A stretch of 64,000 nucleotides of DNA from Simmondsia chinensis (GCA_018398585.1 JAGTTD010000008.1:11234501-11298500); one strand, 5' to 3'; numbered from the stretch's first letter, positions 32,895-46,084 are shown. The notes: generated from the letters alone by a model not told the origin. Numbers and translations: made by a program.

Positions 32895-33758
32895 CTATGA
32901 CTCATCCACACCAGTGGGTGACAACAAAGCCTTAAAAATATTCAACCTAATAGTCATATTGGCAAAGCTAACATTCATTACCCCAGATCTACATTTGATG
33001 GTAACAATGGCCGTCGCTACGAAAGGCCGACCTAGAATGACAGGGACATGGTTTTTCGAATAACTAGAAGGTTCCATATCAAGCACGAGGAAATCAGCAG
33101 GAAACAAGGCTTTATCTACTCTCACTAGCATTTAAATCAGCTCAGCACGGGGAATCCTAGTTGATCTATCTGCTAATTGTAAGGTCACCATGGTGGGTTG
33201 TAGCTCTCCCAAGCCTAACTTCTCATAAACCGAGTAAGGAATAATGTTGACACTCGCTCCTAAGTCCAGTAAGGCTTTATCGATCAGGTAGTCTCCAAGT
33301 GAACAAGAGATGGTGGGGAAACCAGGGTCTTTGTACTTAACTGGAGTGTCACACTTCAGAATAAAGCTCACTTGCTCGGCTAAGAACACTTTTTTAGGCA
33401 GATGTGCTCTAGATCGCCTCTTTTGGTTCAGTAGATCCTTAATGAACTTCGCATAGGCCGGGATCTGTTTAATCGCATCAAGAAGGGGAATGTTTATCTT
33501 TACTTGCCTAAATGTCTCCAAAATGTCTTCCCACTTCTTGTCCTTCCCATTTGGATGTGGTGCAACTAAAGATTGGGGGAAGGGTACTATAGGTTCATAT
33601 GACGAGGGAAGATCAGAGGTCCGAGCAGCGGGAGAAGGGTGCATGACCTCATCGGTCACCTTCTCTCCTTCCCTGCTCTTCTCTTCTCCCGCACCACTTA
33701 TGGGTACTTCACTCTCAACACTCACCTTAATGTCAACCTCCGTCCCACTTCTTAACAC
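32895..33758 (-). pseudogene. Gypsy protease with N-terminal linker, one in-frame stop
   Basis: Minus strand. An N-terminal linker (SSYEPIVPFPQSL, FRQVKINIPLLDAIKQIPAY) precedes a retropepsin-like domain with KALLDLGASVNIIPYSVYEK (active site DLGA, Asp intact) and MVTLQLADRSTRIPR. A TAA at 33134-33132 interrupts it, and MLVRVDKALFPADFLVLDME and VPVILGRPFVATA follow in the same frame. The LGRPF end is typical of the Athila/Tat group. Confidence 0.85.
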
Positions 33759-33779
33759 TGTAATAGACTTTGCTTGTTC

Positions 33780-35232
33780 TTAATAGGGAGGATAGTTGTC
33801 TTGCCGTACACAGTTCCTAGGGTTTTCTGTAGCCTGGCTAGGGAGTCTTCCCTCATATCTCCTACTCAGAGTGTTAGCTAGTTGACCTATTTGGATTTCT
33901 AGCTTTGCACTCGATTGTGTACGGGAGTGGAGGAGTTGGGAATTAACTTCTAAACCTTTCAGCGCACTCAAAACCTTCTCTTCAAAAATTTGAATTAGAG
34001 CTCAAATTAGGAGGTTGAGAATAGCTAGAAGCACACCCTTTTGGTGGAAAACCAACAGGCCGGGGCATACCAGGTTGTTGAGGTCGTGGGTTATGTTCTT
34101 GTGGCATAAATTGTCATTCTCCTCCCTGCCTCCAGGAGAAGTTAGGACGGTTTCTTCAGCCCGAATTGTACGTGTTAGAGTATGGGTCGTTTCATGAGAA
34201 TCCTTGGGCTGCATTGACTTGTTCCTCTGACCACTCCACATAAGGTGAAGCAGAGGGACAGTCATGTGTAGAATGAGAGACACTAGAGCATGAAGAGCAA
34301 GCACTATGCACATTTGAAACATGAGACACATTAGGTACAGTAGAGGGGGCCAATGTCATCTTAAATAGGGAAGTTAACTGCTCTACGGAAGAGGCCAGAG
34401 AGTTTGCTTTCTTATCTAAAATGGAGGTGTAAGCAATCTCATTTACTCCTCTATTTAACCTAGTAGCATTAAGACGTGCATGTGCAGCAGATTGTTGTGA
34501 ATTCTCATTCAAAAGTTCAAATAGTTCGCACGCCTTATCCTCATTCTTCCTAAGGAATTGACCACCACACGAGGCATCTACAGTTTGTTGACCCTTCTCA
34601 TTTAACCCATAATAGAAATTTTGGACTAGTTGCCATTTAGGGATAGCATGATGTGGACAAGCTCGTAAGAATTCCCTAAGCCTATCCCAACTCTCATGAA
34701 ACTCCCCAGTAGGGAGTTGGACGAAGGTGTTAATGGCTCTCCTAGCGGTGTTAGTCTTGCTAATGGGATAGAATTTCTTAAGAAATTCTTGTTGCATTTG
34801 AGTCCAAGTACTAATTGTCCCACTATGTAAGGTGCCTAACCAATACTTAGCCTTTTCCTTTAAAGAGAAAGGAAAGAGGCGCAGTTAGATGGCGTCATCA
34901 CTAACGTTAGAGATCCTGAAAGTTGAGCAAGCCTCCATGAAACTGTCCAAATGTGTGTACGGGTTCTCATTGCCTAAGCCATGGAATGAAGGAAGCATTT
35001 GTATGGTATGTGGCTTAAGCTCGAACTGATGGGCTATAGGTGGCAACCCAATGCATGAGGGTTGAGTGTATGTGGTGGGAGTAAAGTAGCCCATAAGTGT
35101 ACGTGATTGTTGTTCGTCAGCCATTACGGTTTGTGCCCAGTGTTGGGCTCTAAGGTCTCTTAAAGTTCTTTCAATTTCAGGGTCGAATCTAGTAAGGTCC
35201 ATAGACAAAGAGCGACGACCGTGCATGAACAA
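33780..35232 (-). pseudogene. Gag of the Athila/Tat-like element
   Basis: Minus strand from 35232: a leader ending MDLTRFDPEIERTLRDLRAQ, then LPSFHGLGNENPYTHLDSFM and a stop at 34885. After a short gap come MQQEFLKKFYPISKTNTARR, FVQLPTGEFHESWDRLREFL, RACPHHAIPKWQLVQNFYYG (retrotransposon gag core). After a stop near 34192 a third piece encodes LEIQIGQLANTLSRRYEGRL, the C-terminal helix found before protease in Athila-like Gag. The leader start is uncertain. Confidence 0.85.
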
Positions 35233-35554
35233 TTAACCACACAAATCAAGTAAACTAAAAATTAAATAAGCAAAACAAATAAAACAGACAAAACAGATAC
35301 TAAAAAAAAAGACAAATAACAAGATACCCTCAAATCTACTTATGCACAAAAATCCCAAAAAAAAAAAAAATGCTAATAAGAGAAAAAAAAAATTTTTAAA
35401 AAGAGAATTAAAAATTTAAAATCCTAAATTAAGAATCAATTAAGATTTCAAATCCTAGGTTAAAAAATAAAATAAATTAATTTATAATTAAAAAAGAAAT
35501 AGAAAGTTAAAAATCAAAGAAAATCACAAAAATAAAATCACTAACGTGGCCTAG

Positions 35555-35572
35555 TCCCCGGCAACGGCTCCA
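35555..35572 (-). promoter_or_regulatory. tRNA-Asp primer-binding site
   Basis: Plus-strand tccccggcaacggctcca matches the 3' end of plant tRNA-Asp with one mismatch. It sits six bases from the 5' LTR start at 35579, as expected for a minus-strand element. Confidence 0.85.
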
Positions 35573-36773
35573 AAATCTTGATGTGTTTTTCTATGCCTAT
35601 CAAAACTTAATATAAAACCCTATCGATTAAACAGACCTAAATTGAAGTGTAGGGCAAGAGGGTGTCGAACCACAGGGGTTAAGAGTGCGTGAATTTAATC
35701 TATGATCTAAATTGATTAAAGAAAAAGTGATATCTTTGTGTTAATTAATCTAGAAAATGACAATTAAACAAAAGTAATCTACTTCTAATCGGAAAAATAT
35801 ATTAAATTGGAACCTAGGGCTTCGAATCCATCATTAGCCAATTATTTTTGTGTTAACTCTTAAATTGGGCTTATTGATTGTCACACAGGTAGTGGTTTAG
35901 GCTACAAGCTTCAACCTACTAAGGTAATGTTGTTAGTATTGCGTATTGACCTTATCTAACTAAAGCATAAGAAAAATAGGCTCTACCTAACGTATTGTTA
36001 ATAATCACGTATTGACCCCATCTAACTAAAGTATGGGGAAGATAGCTTTAATTAACAATTCGGTTTATATTATTGCATGATTAATTAATTTTAAGGCTAC
36101 AAGCACAAAGAATTAATTTATAAATATCAATATCAACAATTAAAGGTTACAAACTCAATAATCATATCAATTGAATAAATAATAAAAATATAATACTTTA
36201 GAGCATTTATCTCAACAAAGCAATTCATGTAAACAATCAAATTAACCCAAATTAAAAGAAAACAAAAGTAAAGGCTAAGATTTTATCTAACCCCAGGGAG
36301 CAAGTTAGCTCTCCATCAAGGATGAGCTGGTGAAGGAGGAGATCAAAGAACTCATGTCGGTCTTCATACTAATTTCGCTCTCGTTCCAATTTAACGGAAA
36401 AAATAAAAAAAAGTTGTACAAAATAAGAAGAGAGAGAAAATTGGAGAGAAAGAGGGGCAGTGAGCGGAACCCCAAAAACCAAGGACCCAAAGAGAGAAAG
36501 GCGGTCAATCCGGACCGAGAATAGGGATGACCAAGACCCCACTTAAATCCACCCCCACAATCGACCTTCTTCTTCTCTGCTAGGGTTTCATAGTGGGCTG
36601 GACTGGTGCCGGGCTGGGCTGGTGCTGCGTGTGTTGGGCCGGTGGCTGCGGTGGCCTAAGCAGGGGATGTTGTGGGTTGAAAATGGGCCTACGTTGATGA
36701 TGACGTTGGGCCTGTGCTGGGCTCGTGCTGCTGGTGGTCGACGGGCTGGGCTCTCAAGTGTGGCAGCTGGGTT

Positions 36774-37240
36774 CACTACAAAAGCTATGACCAATACTAA
36801 CAAAAATTAAAATATTCTGTTGGAATTGGGTGATTAATACTAACAGTCATTGGTGTTGATAGTAATAAATATGTAATTTATTTTATATAGTGGGAAAAAT
36901 ATATTTTCCAACAAAAAAAAATAGTGTCCGTTGGTATTAATTAGATCAATACCAACAGAGTTCTTGACTAATAAATAAATTTGTTGGTAATAATATATTT
37001 GAATTACTAACGGATTCATGACTAACAAACAAGCCCGTTAGTTTTGTCCAATAACCATCACCAACAGGCAAAATTATATTACTAACAAATAAATTATTAG
37101 TATTAAACCAATACTAATAGAGACATTTACCAACAAACAAATTTATTGCTAATATTATTTTTACAATATTAAAAGAATCATTACCAACAAACAAAGTTAT
37201 TAGTTTTGAATTATAAAAATTAATAGTATTTAATTTATTT
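36774..37240. repeat. Left terminal and subterminal repeats of the CACTA
   Basis: The left inverted terminal repeat and many short motifs lie here, for example ttggtgttgatag, gtccgttggtatta, caataccaacagag and actaacggattc. In the En/Spm family the subterminal copies bind TnpA and are needed for excision. Confidence 0.75.
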
Positions 37241-39777
37241 TTACTCAATTTTTATTTTCCCCCTTAATTTATATTTCCCCCTTTAATTTTTTTTCTTTCT
37301 TCTCAAAATTTTATTTTCCCTCTCAAAATTTTCCTCCAATACTTAATTCTAACCTAAAATTTTCCCCCCAATATGCTTATAAACCTATACTAAAACACTA
37401 ACCTCTCAGCAAACACACTCTCTCTCTCTCTCTCCAGCGCCCCACCCTCCCGCTCGACAACCCCCAATCTCGCCACCGCTGCTCTGCCGCGGGTCGTCCA
37501 TTCTCACCCTTCGACTCGAGAGCCACCACGCCGGCCACCGCTGCTCTGCTGTCCGTTCGTCCAGTCCCGAGGTTCTACGCCCCAGATTTTCAGTGTTAAA
37601 CAAGGATGTTTTATGTACATTTTATATTTTATTTTGTTTAAAACATGTAAATTTATTATATGAGACATGAATTTGCCAAAATTTATCTTGATTGTGCTTG
37701 TTGTTGAGTAGATTTGTGGTGGGAGGTTGGTAGTGTTGCTTATTGAGGAGGTTTGGGTTTGGATTGTGATGTTACTTCTTTTTTTTTTTAAGTATATTTT
37801 TCATGCATATTTCAGGTTTTTTGTCATTAGTTTTGTTTACAACTTTCATATTTTAGTGTAAATTTGGTTTGATTTTTGATACAATCCTTACAACTAAGTT
37901 GAAAATTAGAGAAAATGAAACTTGAATCATAACCTAGGGTTTTAAGGCATTAAATTGTGATAAGAAGTGAATTTTGATGAGAATAGAAGAGAACGAGAAG
38001 AGAGATAGAAGTGAAATCAATAGAATTTGATGTGAAGAAGATAGGTTTAGATGACAAGAATTAGATGATAAAAAGTATCTTGAACTTATGGAATTGGATT
38101 GGTGTACACTATAAAGATTATTTAAATTAGATTTAGTGGCCAATTTAGGATTTTAGTGCAAGTGGGGCTTGAACTTCTCCTCGGTGGCAAATATAAGATA
38201 GGGTATAATTAATGCAAATTGATAGTTTGAGGGGTGTGTTTGATAAAATTAGAAGTTATTTGTTTACCTTTTCAAACTATAATACTTTTGGGGATATGGG
38301 ATCTAGTGTTTACCCTTCGTTTATTTCTTCCCATGGATGCATTATTACTTTCGATTATTGACCAAATTTTGTTGTTGTTCTATTGTTGGCTTATGAGTGC
38401 TCACACATGAAGTGGTTTGTGCATGTATTGTGGAATAAAATAAAAGTTATTACATTACATAACAATCATTAATTCGCAATTGTTTCATGATGATGGCCTC
38501 CACAACACATATTTCAGTATCAAAATACATGAACTAATGAAGAAAAATGATAAAAATAACAAAAAATCAGCAAAAAAAACCCAAAAACATCAAAAAACTG
38601 GGCTGTTGATAGTGTACAACTAGCCAAATTCGACCCTTTCTTTCACTTGATTTTTTTGAGTTTTTTGATCTGAAAACTTGATGATTCTACTCCTTGAAAC
38701 GTCCTATATTTATACTAGTAGTATTGGGATTAAAAAAACTTCAAAAAAACCTCCAAAAGCAGATCCCATTGGAGCTTCATGAGGCAGATCTGCATAACTG
38801 CAGATCTCCTTGATTTTTGGCCCTTTTCTTGATTTTTTTCTACACTCTACCGCCCAAATTCTGCACCAAAACATTACATTAATGTTTTGTGATGTTTTTA
38901 CAATGAATTTGGTAAACAAAATCGAGTTTTAATTGCCAAAATGCAAGTTGTCTTTGAAAAACAGAGTTTTGCCGCCCATGATCTGCACGCTGCTTTCTAG
39001 CTCGATTTTCTTAATTTTTTCACGAAATCCTCCACCCACATACTGCATTATCAGGTTAAAAAGATGTTAATAACTTATTTAAGCTTTGGTTCATTGAATT
39101 TAGTTGAAGATAATCAACAAAATGGAGCTCCAAAATTGCTTACTGGAGCAGGTCTGCAACTTGCTGGCAACTTGTAATTTTTTATATTTTTCTTTTTTTT
39201 TTTCTGATTTTTCATGTAAAATCATGCTTAAAATAGCTTTAATTAATGTTTAATTGTAGTTTACAATGTATAAAAGATGAATAAAGTGGATAAAAGCTTG
39301 AATTTTAGCTAAAAATTTATGCAAAACTTGTGAAATAGGGTGCAAGTTAGGTGTTTTTGGTATTTTTGTACAATTTTTGCTATTATTTTGCAATTTTTTT
39401 ATTAATCATGCTTTTACTTATTGATATGAATGATAAAACTAGCAAGATTTAGTATAAAATTGGTGTTTTTGCAATAAAGTAGCAAAATCGTCAAAACCGA
39501 GCGAAACCGAGCAAAAGTGATAAAAAATTGAAGTAAAATGTTTAAAAAATTATATACTAATTTCGACTTGTCATTAACTATGTGATATGAGCTCTAGTGC
39601 TATATTGTATCTCTGATACATAATTTGTAATGTGTTATTTCATTTTGATATGATTTTATTCTTACTTGGTCTTATTTGTGACTTTCATATTTTAGGTATG
39701 TTTTTGAAATAGTAGTTTGCTATTTTTTTTTTTTTTTTTTTTTGTTTTTTTACAAATAAGTGTAGGAAAGTTTTAGG
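37241..39777 (+). promoter_or_regulatory. 5' region of the CACTA: probable promoter and long first intron
   Basis: A TATA-like sequence (cttataaacc, about 37377) is followed by a CT repeat near 37418-37434 and by a short GC-rich leader up to about 37600, typical of a plant promoter and 5' UTR. The rest is AT-rich until the acceptor-like tgtag shortly before the transposase ATG at 39778, consistent with a long leader intron. An inverted LTR-like fragment lies at about 38480-39573, and a T-run (about 20) at 39722-39743. In En/Spm one promoter near this end drives both products; here that is an inference. Confidence 0.45.
38480..39573 (-). repeat. LTR-like fragment inside the CACTA leader region
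   Basis: On the minus strand, the sequence from 39573 (TGACAAGTCGAAATTAG, then CTTTTGCTCGG and ACTAAATCTTGCTAG) parallels the solo LTR starting at 48113 (tgtaagtctaatttag, gcttttgctcgg, gctaaatcttgctagg). Related blocks with tgggcggt recur further in. The left end is not defined and there is no obvious target duplication. Confidence 0.5.
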
Positions 39778-42700
39778 ATGGATGTATTTAAGAACAAGGA
39801 TTGGGTGAAGTGTTCAAGGGTTTCAACTGAATTTCAACAAGGGTTAGAAGCATTCACTGCATACTTTGTTTGCTAATAGATATGTTCAAAATGGATCAAC
39901 TATTCGACGCCACCTTACGTTGAAAGGAATGGATGCTGATTATACATGAAGTATATGGCATGAACATGGTGAACAATTTCAAGATATGGAGGTTGAAGAT
40001 GACGAAGATAGCATGCATGACATGCTCGATGATGCGTTTAGGGTACATAATTTTGATGACATGAGGGCATCAACACACCAACAACAAGAAGTGCCTAATT
40101 CCGAAGCTGAAGTCTTTTATAAAATGCTCGAAGAGTGTAAGCAACCATTATATCCTGGGTGCGAAGAGTTTTCAACTTTGTCATTTGTTGTTGAAATGTA
40201 TCATCTTAAGTGTCTACATGGTGTGACTGATGCAGCATTTGATGATTTTATAAAGTGTTTCAAAAGGGCTCTTCCAAAGGGTGAAACAATTCCAAATTCT
40301 TTTTATAAAATGAAAAGCATCATCAAAAAATTTTGTCTTGGCTATAATAAGATTGATGCATGTCCTAATGATTGTGTGCTTTTTCAAAAGGAGTTTGGAG
40401 GTTGTGATGCTTGCCCAATATGTGGTGCTTCAAGATGGAAAACTACTGATGATGGAGCTATTGTGTCATTAACAAACGGGCGAAAAGTGCCAAATAAGGT
40501 TCTTCGTCATTTTCCTTGGATACCAAGGTTGCAACGATTGTTTATGTCATCCAAGACAGCTAGTTTGATGAGATCGCATGAAGAAGGGAGAACCAAAGAT
40601 GGCAAGTTAAGGCATCCGGCTGACTCTCAAGCATGGAAAAGTTTGGATAGGCTCTATCCCATGTTCTCTTCGAACCCTCGAAACGTTAGGCTTGGGTTGG
40701 CGAGTGATGGGTTCAACCCATTCGGGATCATGGGTACTCAATGCAGCGTATGGCCAGTTGTCTTGATGACATACAATTTACCACCATGGATGTGCATGAA
40801 GGAGCCCTATTTCATTCTTTCTTTGATTATGCCTGGTCCGAAAGCACCTGGAAATGACATTGACATTTACCTTCAACCTTTAATTGAGGAGCTAAAAATG
40901 TTATGGATGGTCGGTGTGTACACATTTGATGCCTGAACTAAAGAGACATTTGCTATGTGAGCTACATTGATGTGGACAATTAATGATTTTCCAGCATACA
41001 GTAACTTATCTGGGTGGAGAACTAAAGGGAGGCATGCATGTCCCCATTGTAATGTGGAAACTAGTTCTTTGTATTTGAAACATAGTAGGAAATTGTGTTT
41101 CATGCGCCATCGACGCTTTCTAGATGGTGATCACAAATATCGTCGTAATAGAAAAGCATTTGATGGAACAACTGAATTGAGTCCTGCTCCGCATTTGCGA
41201 TCGGGGGAAGAGTTGTTAGAACAAATGGAGGGACTCAATGTGACATTAGGAAAAGGGTTGAGACCAAAGTATAAAAGGGGAAGACGGGCAGAAGAAGTTA
41301 GACCATGGAAAAAGAAGAGTATATTCTTCCAACTTCCATATTAGGAGCATCATTTGATAAGACATAACTTGGATGTGATGCATATAGAGAAGAATATATC
41401 TGAAAGCTTAATTGGGACTCTTTTGAATATCGAGGGGAAAACAAAAGGCACCTTACAATCGCGTCTTGATCTTAAAAGTACGAATATTCGTAGTCATCTA
41501 CACCCAATGGAAGACGCAAGGTGTAGGATAAGATTGCCGCCATCACATTTTACCCTAAGTGATGTGGAGAAAGAAGAACTTCTAGATATGTTGGCCAGTA
41601 TTAGAGTTCCCGATGGATATGCAGCAAATATTGCACGATGTGTATGCACTACTGAGCGTAAGGTTTTAGGTTTGAAAAGTCATGATCATCATATTCTAAT
41701 GCAACAGTTGTTGCCACTAGTTGCACGGAAAATCAAAGACAAGAATGTTAGCCCCGTTATAATCGAGTTAAGCAACTATTTCCAGGAATTATGTTCCAAA
41801 GTGGCAGCACCACAAGAATTCGAGTGTTTGCAGGATCGAATTGCATTAATTCTTTGTCACCTTGAGGAGTTATTGGCCCCTTCCTTCTTTGATGTCATGG
41901 TGCACTTATCTATTGATCTGGCATACGAGGCATTCATAGCTGGCCCGGTTAATTATCGCGGGATGTATCCTGTGGAGAGGTATATATTTTGGTCCTGTAA
42001 AAAGTATGTAATAAACTTCCAATAACTGGTACATGCTTTTCAAATAAGAGATTCATTTTGATATATGTAGGTATTTACAGAGGCTAAAGTCTTATGTACA
42101 TAATAGAAGTCGTCCAGAAGGATCAATTGTAGAGGGATACCTTGCAGAAGAATGTCTTACATTTTGTTCAAGGTATTTACATGGTGTCCAAACAAGGGAG
42201 ACTCGATCAAAGAGGATCACTGATGGTAATGACGAAGCACGAGAAGGATTCTCAATATTTTCCCTTAGAAGTTGTTATGCTTCTAAGAAGAATGAAGTCT
42301 TAGCTCCTCATTCTTTGTTAGAACAAGCACGTAGTTATGTCTTGTTCAACTATGACGAAGTTAAAGTTTATATCAAGTAAGCTTATATTCTTATAACTTT
42401 TCAACTGTTGTTGCTTATTGATTAACTAACTCTTTGAAACTAATGTGATTATTTGATGACAGTGAGCATTATTATTTGGTTCATAATGATAATAGTCAAA
42501 AACGGCAGAAAGATATTTATGACAATCATAGAAGTAAATTTCCTACATGGTTCGAAGAAAATGTAAGTTTAGGGAACTATTTTAGTTTCAATTCTTTATG
42601 GTTCTAAAATTCTTATGCTTTTCTAACTGGTTGTCTGACTAATTTAGGTTTCACATCATTTGCCCACCAACTCCATGAAAGCTGAAGATCTAATTTGGTT

Positions 42701-43349
42701 GAGTAAATGGCCTAACATGTGGATTAAGAAAATGACAAGGATCACTTGCAATGGATTTAGGTTTCGTACAAAATGTGTAGATAGGAAGGCTGTAACTCAA
42801 AATTCTGGTGTTCTTGTGCATGCAACTACACTTGATAATAGGAATGTCACCTATTATGGTGTTTTAACAGAGATTCTTGAGTTGGATTATCATCAAGGAA
42901 GGAAGGTCATCTTATTTCGATGTGACTGGGTCCATCCTACCAATGATGTTAAGAAAGATCGGTTTGGTTTCACTCTTGTTAATTTGAAATCGCAGCTAAA
43001 AACTACTGAACCTTATGTTTTAGCTGAGCAAGCACTTCAAGTGTTCTACACACCTGAGTCTAAGGGAAAGAATTGGCATTTGGTTACCAGTACAAAGCCC
43101 AGAGATCTTTTTGACATGGCAGAAGAAATCATACCTGAAGTTGATTGCCAACATGACCATGAGATGCTAAAGGCTATCAACATAGTTGACACTGACAATA
43201 TAAGAGATGATGTTGAAGGGGATTTGGTTAATCAACTATTAATTGAAGCTGTAGTTGAAGAGGATGATAGTGAATATCTTTACTATAGTGATGACAGTGT
43301 AGAAGATGATACTCTCTACGACTATGATTACAATTATAATTGCAACTAA
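39778..43349 (+). pseudogene. CACTA transposase, tnp2 family with DUF4218 and DUF4216
   Basis: The ATG at 39778 starts a transposase-associated domain (MDVFKNKDWVKCSRVSTEF). A frameshift near 39866 and a stop near 39950 precede the tnp2 domain: ACPNDCVLFQKEFGGCDACP, VRLGLASDGFNPFG (first Asp), then MPGPKAPGNDIDIYLQPLIE. TGA codons at 40934 and 40961 and a TAG at 41342 interrupt it. RHNLDVMHIEKNISESLIGT holds a further conserved Asp. DUF4218 follows (HLSIDLAYEAFIAGPVNYRG), split by introns at 41980-42070, 42377-42462 and 42563-42647 with GT-AG borders, then DUF4216 (TYYGVLTEILELDYHQGRKV) and an acidic tail. It would cut at the TIRs in the nucleus, but the stops prevent it. Confidence 0.9.
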
Positions 43350-43669
43350 ATGTCATTATCACTGAAAATGTGTGATTTTTTGGTTTGTTATTGTGAAATG
43401 AAATTCATACGTTGGTGAAGTATTAAGTTTTACTTTATTGGTTATATCTTTATTGGAAAGGGTGATATGTCTAAGTATATCTATTATATTTCATTTCTTA
43501 TGTGCCTTATTATGTGAAGGATCGAATGGGATCAAATTAGAGGAAGATAATATTTGTTAAGAGAAACCAACTGAAGGTATAATATCATCTCTATACAAAG
43601 ATAATTTTGATTAGTTCCTTGTGCATTTATCATTTTAAATGATCGATATCTATTTTCATGTAGAGTGTC

Positions 43670-45694
43670 ATGGCACAACAAAATCAGAGGCGTCATAGCC
43701 CCATATTAGTTCATAATATTGCACGTGCTGATGTTGAGACGAATTCTCAATGTACAAAAGCTCGGCGTAGCTTGTTTCCTCCACGATCAGATGGTGAGAA
43801 TCTAGAGGCTCTACAATCCATGGAAGCAGGGGGTATACAAGGTGGTATCTCTATAGATTGTAATCTTTATCACATTTTTCTAGTTTTGTATTGTTTTTCT
43901 TATAGGTTCTAACACATCAAATTAACAGCAACTCCTAGAAACGTCCCTGCCAATTTATCACAAAGGGAAGTCCATGAAAGTCTTATAACTCAAGCAGGTT
44001 AATTCAACTCATATGACTTTCAATTTCAAGCATAGGTTTGGGAAGTAGTTAAAATCTTTAATGTTTATATTGAAACATATAGGTGGTGCGGACAATGTTC
44101 ATGGAAGTGTAATGGACCAAGGTATTTCAACAATTGCAAGTCCAGCACTTCAAACAAAGAGAAGCTATTTACATGGTCCTAAGGTTGACAAGACAAGAGG
44201 ACCAAATAAGGTTAGAAAGCCGAAGAATCCGGCATCCATCACCATTAATGATTATATGCAGCCAGATAACGGTCCTGCTAGACAAATGTCATCCATGATA
44301 GGGTGTTATGCAAGAGATGCAAGAAAGTTACCGATTGATGTATTGAAATGGCCTGAGATGCCCGAAGGGGACATCAAACATATATGGGACATTATAAAGG
44401 TATAAGCATATTCTAACTACTTATTACTTAATATTTGGACTTAATATCAAAATAATTAAGTGATTGTATATATATCTTGTAGGATTCATACAAGTTCCCT
44501 GAAGGATTGGAGCCTTATTCGTGGTTTGTGGAGAAGTTGTCGGCTTGTTGGAGATGGTGGAAATCTTACATGAAAACAAACCTTGTGGATGAATACACAT
44601 ATGAAGATGCGCTAGAAATGAGGCCTGACTTTATACCTGAAAGGCAATGTAAAAATTTCGTAGTACATTGTCAATCTGATGAAATGAAGGTATCAAAAAA
44701 TGTTTTCATTGTTGATGTATAATTGATTTCTTTTTCTTTGGGTTGTTTGTTTTGGGGGGAGTGTTGGTGTTGTGGTGATTTGTAAGAATTCTTATATAAT
44801 TTCATCTTTGTACCTTTCTAAAATTTAGGCTCGGAGTGCGAGGAACAAGGCTAATCGTAAGAAAGGAGTAATGCCACATTATGCAGGTACCAAGAGTTTT
44901 GCTAGAGTTCGCCGAGATGAGGTATTGTATAATATATTTTTATGCATATTGTGTGGGTTTCTTACCTACGTTACCCGTCATTGATACATGTTTCTTAATA
45001 TAGCAAGTGAAAGGCCATTCAGTTGATGAGATTGATATTTTGATGTTAACTCACAAACCGGCCCCCAAAACTAAGCTTGATCCTCATTCTGCTGCATTAG
45101 TAAGATGCTACCACTATTTCTCAAGAGTGTTCTTTTCCTTCATAACGAACTAAGTTTTGACAAGTTAATTAACTTGTGTTCCTTGAAGGAAAACATACAG
45201 ACCAAACTTCGGGAGATGCCAGATGAATATGGCTTGGATGAGATAAATAATGCTCGAAAAAAGATATTTGAAGAAGTTATGGGGGAAAACAAAAGTGGAT
45301 GTGCAAAGACCTACGGCATAGGCGTTAAGGTACCTCGTTCAAGGAAGAAGAGGTGTGCACTTGCTGAAGAGCAGAGCAAACAAGTTAGATTGGAGGAGGA
45401 TGTTATACGCCTGACTGTTGGATAAAAAAATGCTCAAGATCAGATTTCTTGCCTGGTGGATGCTATACACAAGCTCACGGGAAAGGTAAGTAATAGATTT
45501 ACTATCTTTATATGTGATTTTGATTCTAGTTTTGTTTTGTTCTAAAAGTTAACTTATTATATACATTTGTACAATAATAGAAATCATTTCGCTATGAGGA
45601 CTATGAAGATGAGGTAGACAATGAAGGTGATGAGGAAGTAGAAGATGAAGCAGAAGAGGAAGAGGAAGTTAGAGAAGGGGAGCAATATTACTAA
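43670..45694 (+). CDS. TnpA-like protein (plant transposase Ptta/En/Spm domain), 8 exons
   Basis: The ATG at 43670 follows an acceptor-like tgtag. Candidate exons with GT-AG borders are 43670-43841, 43929-43997, 44083-44399, 44483-44689, 44829-44921, 45004-45099, 45189-45485 and 45581-45694. The core is RGPNKVRKPKNPASITINDY, FVEKLSACWRWWKSYMKTNL, RPDFIPERQCKNFVVH and PHYAGTKSFARVRRDE, the Transposase_24 pattern. The C-terminus is helical and ends in an acidic run. A TAA at 45423-45425 interrupts exon 7. By analogy to En/Spm, it would bind subterminal repeats and support excision. Exon phases were judged by eye. Confidence 0.8.
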
Positions 45695-46084
45695 AATAGT
45701 GGTAATTACTCTGATTTTTTGCTATTTCATCATGAATATGGATATATATTGAGTTTTGGTTATTTTGATTGTTTAGACTTGTTTCAAACATATTGGTTAT
45801 GTGAAATATGTTATTATGAAGGATTGATATCTTGTGGCACTATCGTCATTTTGTGGATGTTTGGAAACTAAATGCAATTATAATATCTTGTTATGTGATT
45901 TTGAATATGGATATATATTTATTTTTGGTCATTTTAGATGTTAAGACTTGTTTTAAACATCTTGGCTATGTAAAATACGTTATTATATATGAAAAATTGA
46001 CATCTTCTAGCACTATTGACATATTGTGGATGTTTGGAAATGAAATGCAAGATTTTTTATATATGTTGTTGGTAATGAGCTTTT
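45695..46084. other. 3' region of the CACTA with a diverged duplication
   Basis: There is no gene. An AT-rich unit (tatggatatatattgagttttgg... tggatgtttggaaa) occurs at about 45733-45870 and again, diverged, at about 45905-46040, an old tandem duplication of the transcript end. Confidence 0.5.

Noticed and set aside
35555..35572. A tRNA-Asp gene suggested by tccccggcaacggctcca
   Set aside because: Only the 3' 18 bases are present next to an LTR, so it is a primer-binding site, not a tRNA gene. The same applies to the tRNA-Met-like sites.
36305..36810. Several 60-70 codon frames in the Athila/Tat-like LTR
   Set aside because: They are LTR sequence with the GGGCTGG block; the same positions occur in the other LTR.
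37406..37603. GC-rich minus-strand frame as a host gene fragment
   Set aside because: The region reads better as a CT-rich plant 5' leader behind a TATA-like box of the CACTA element.
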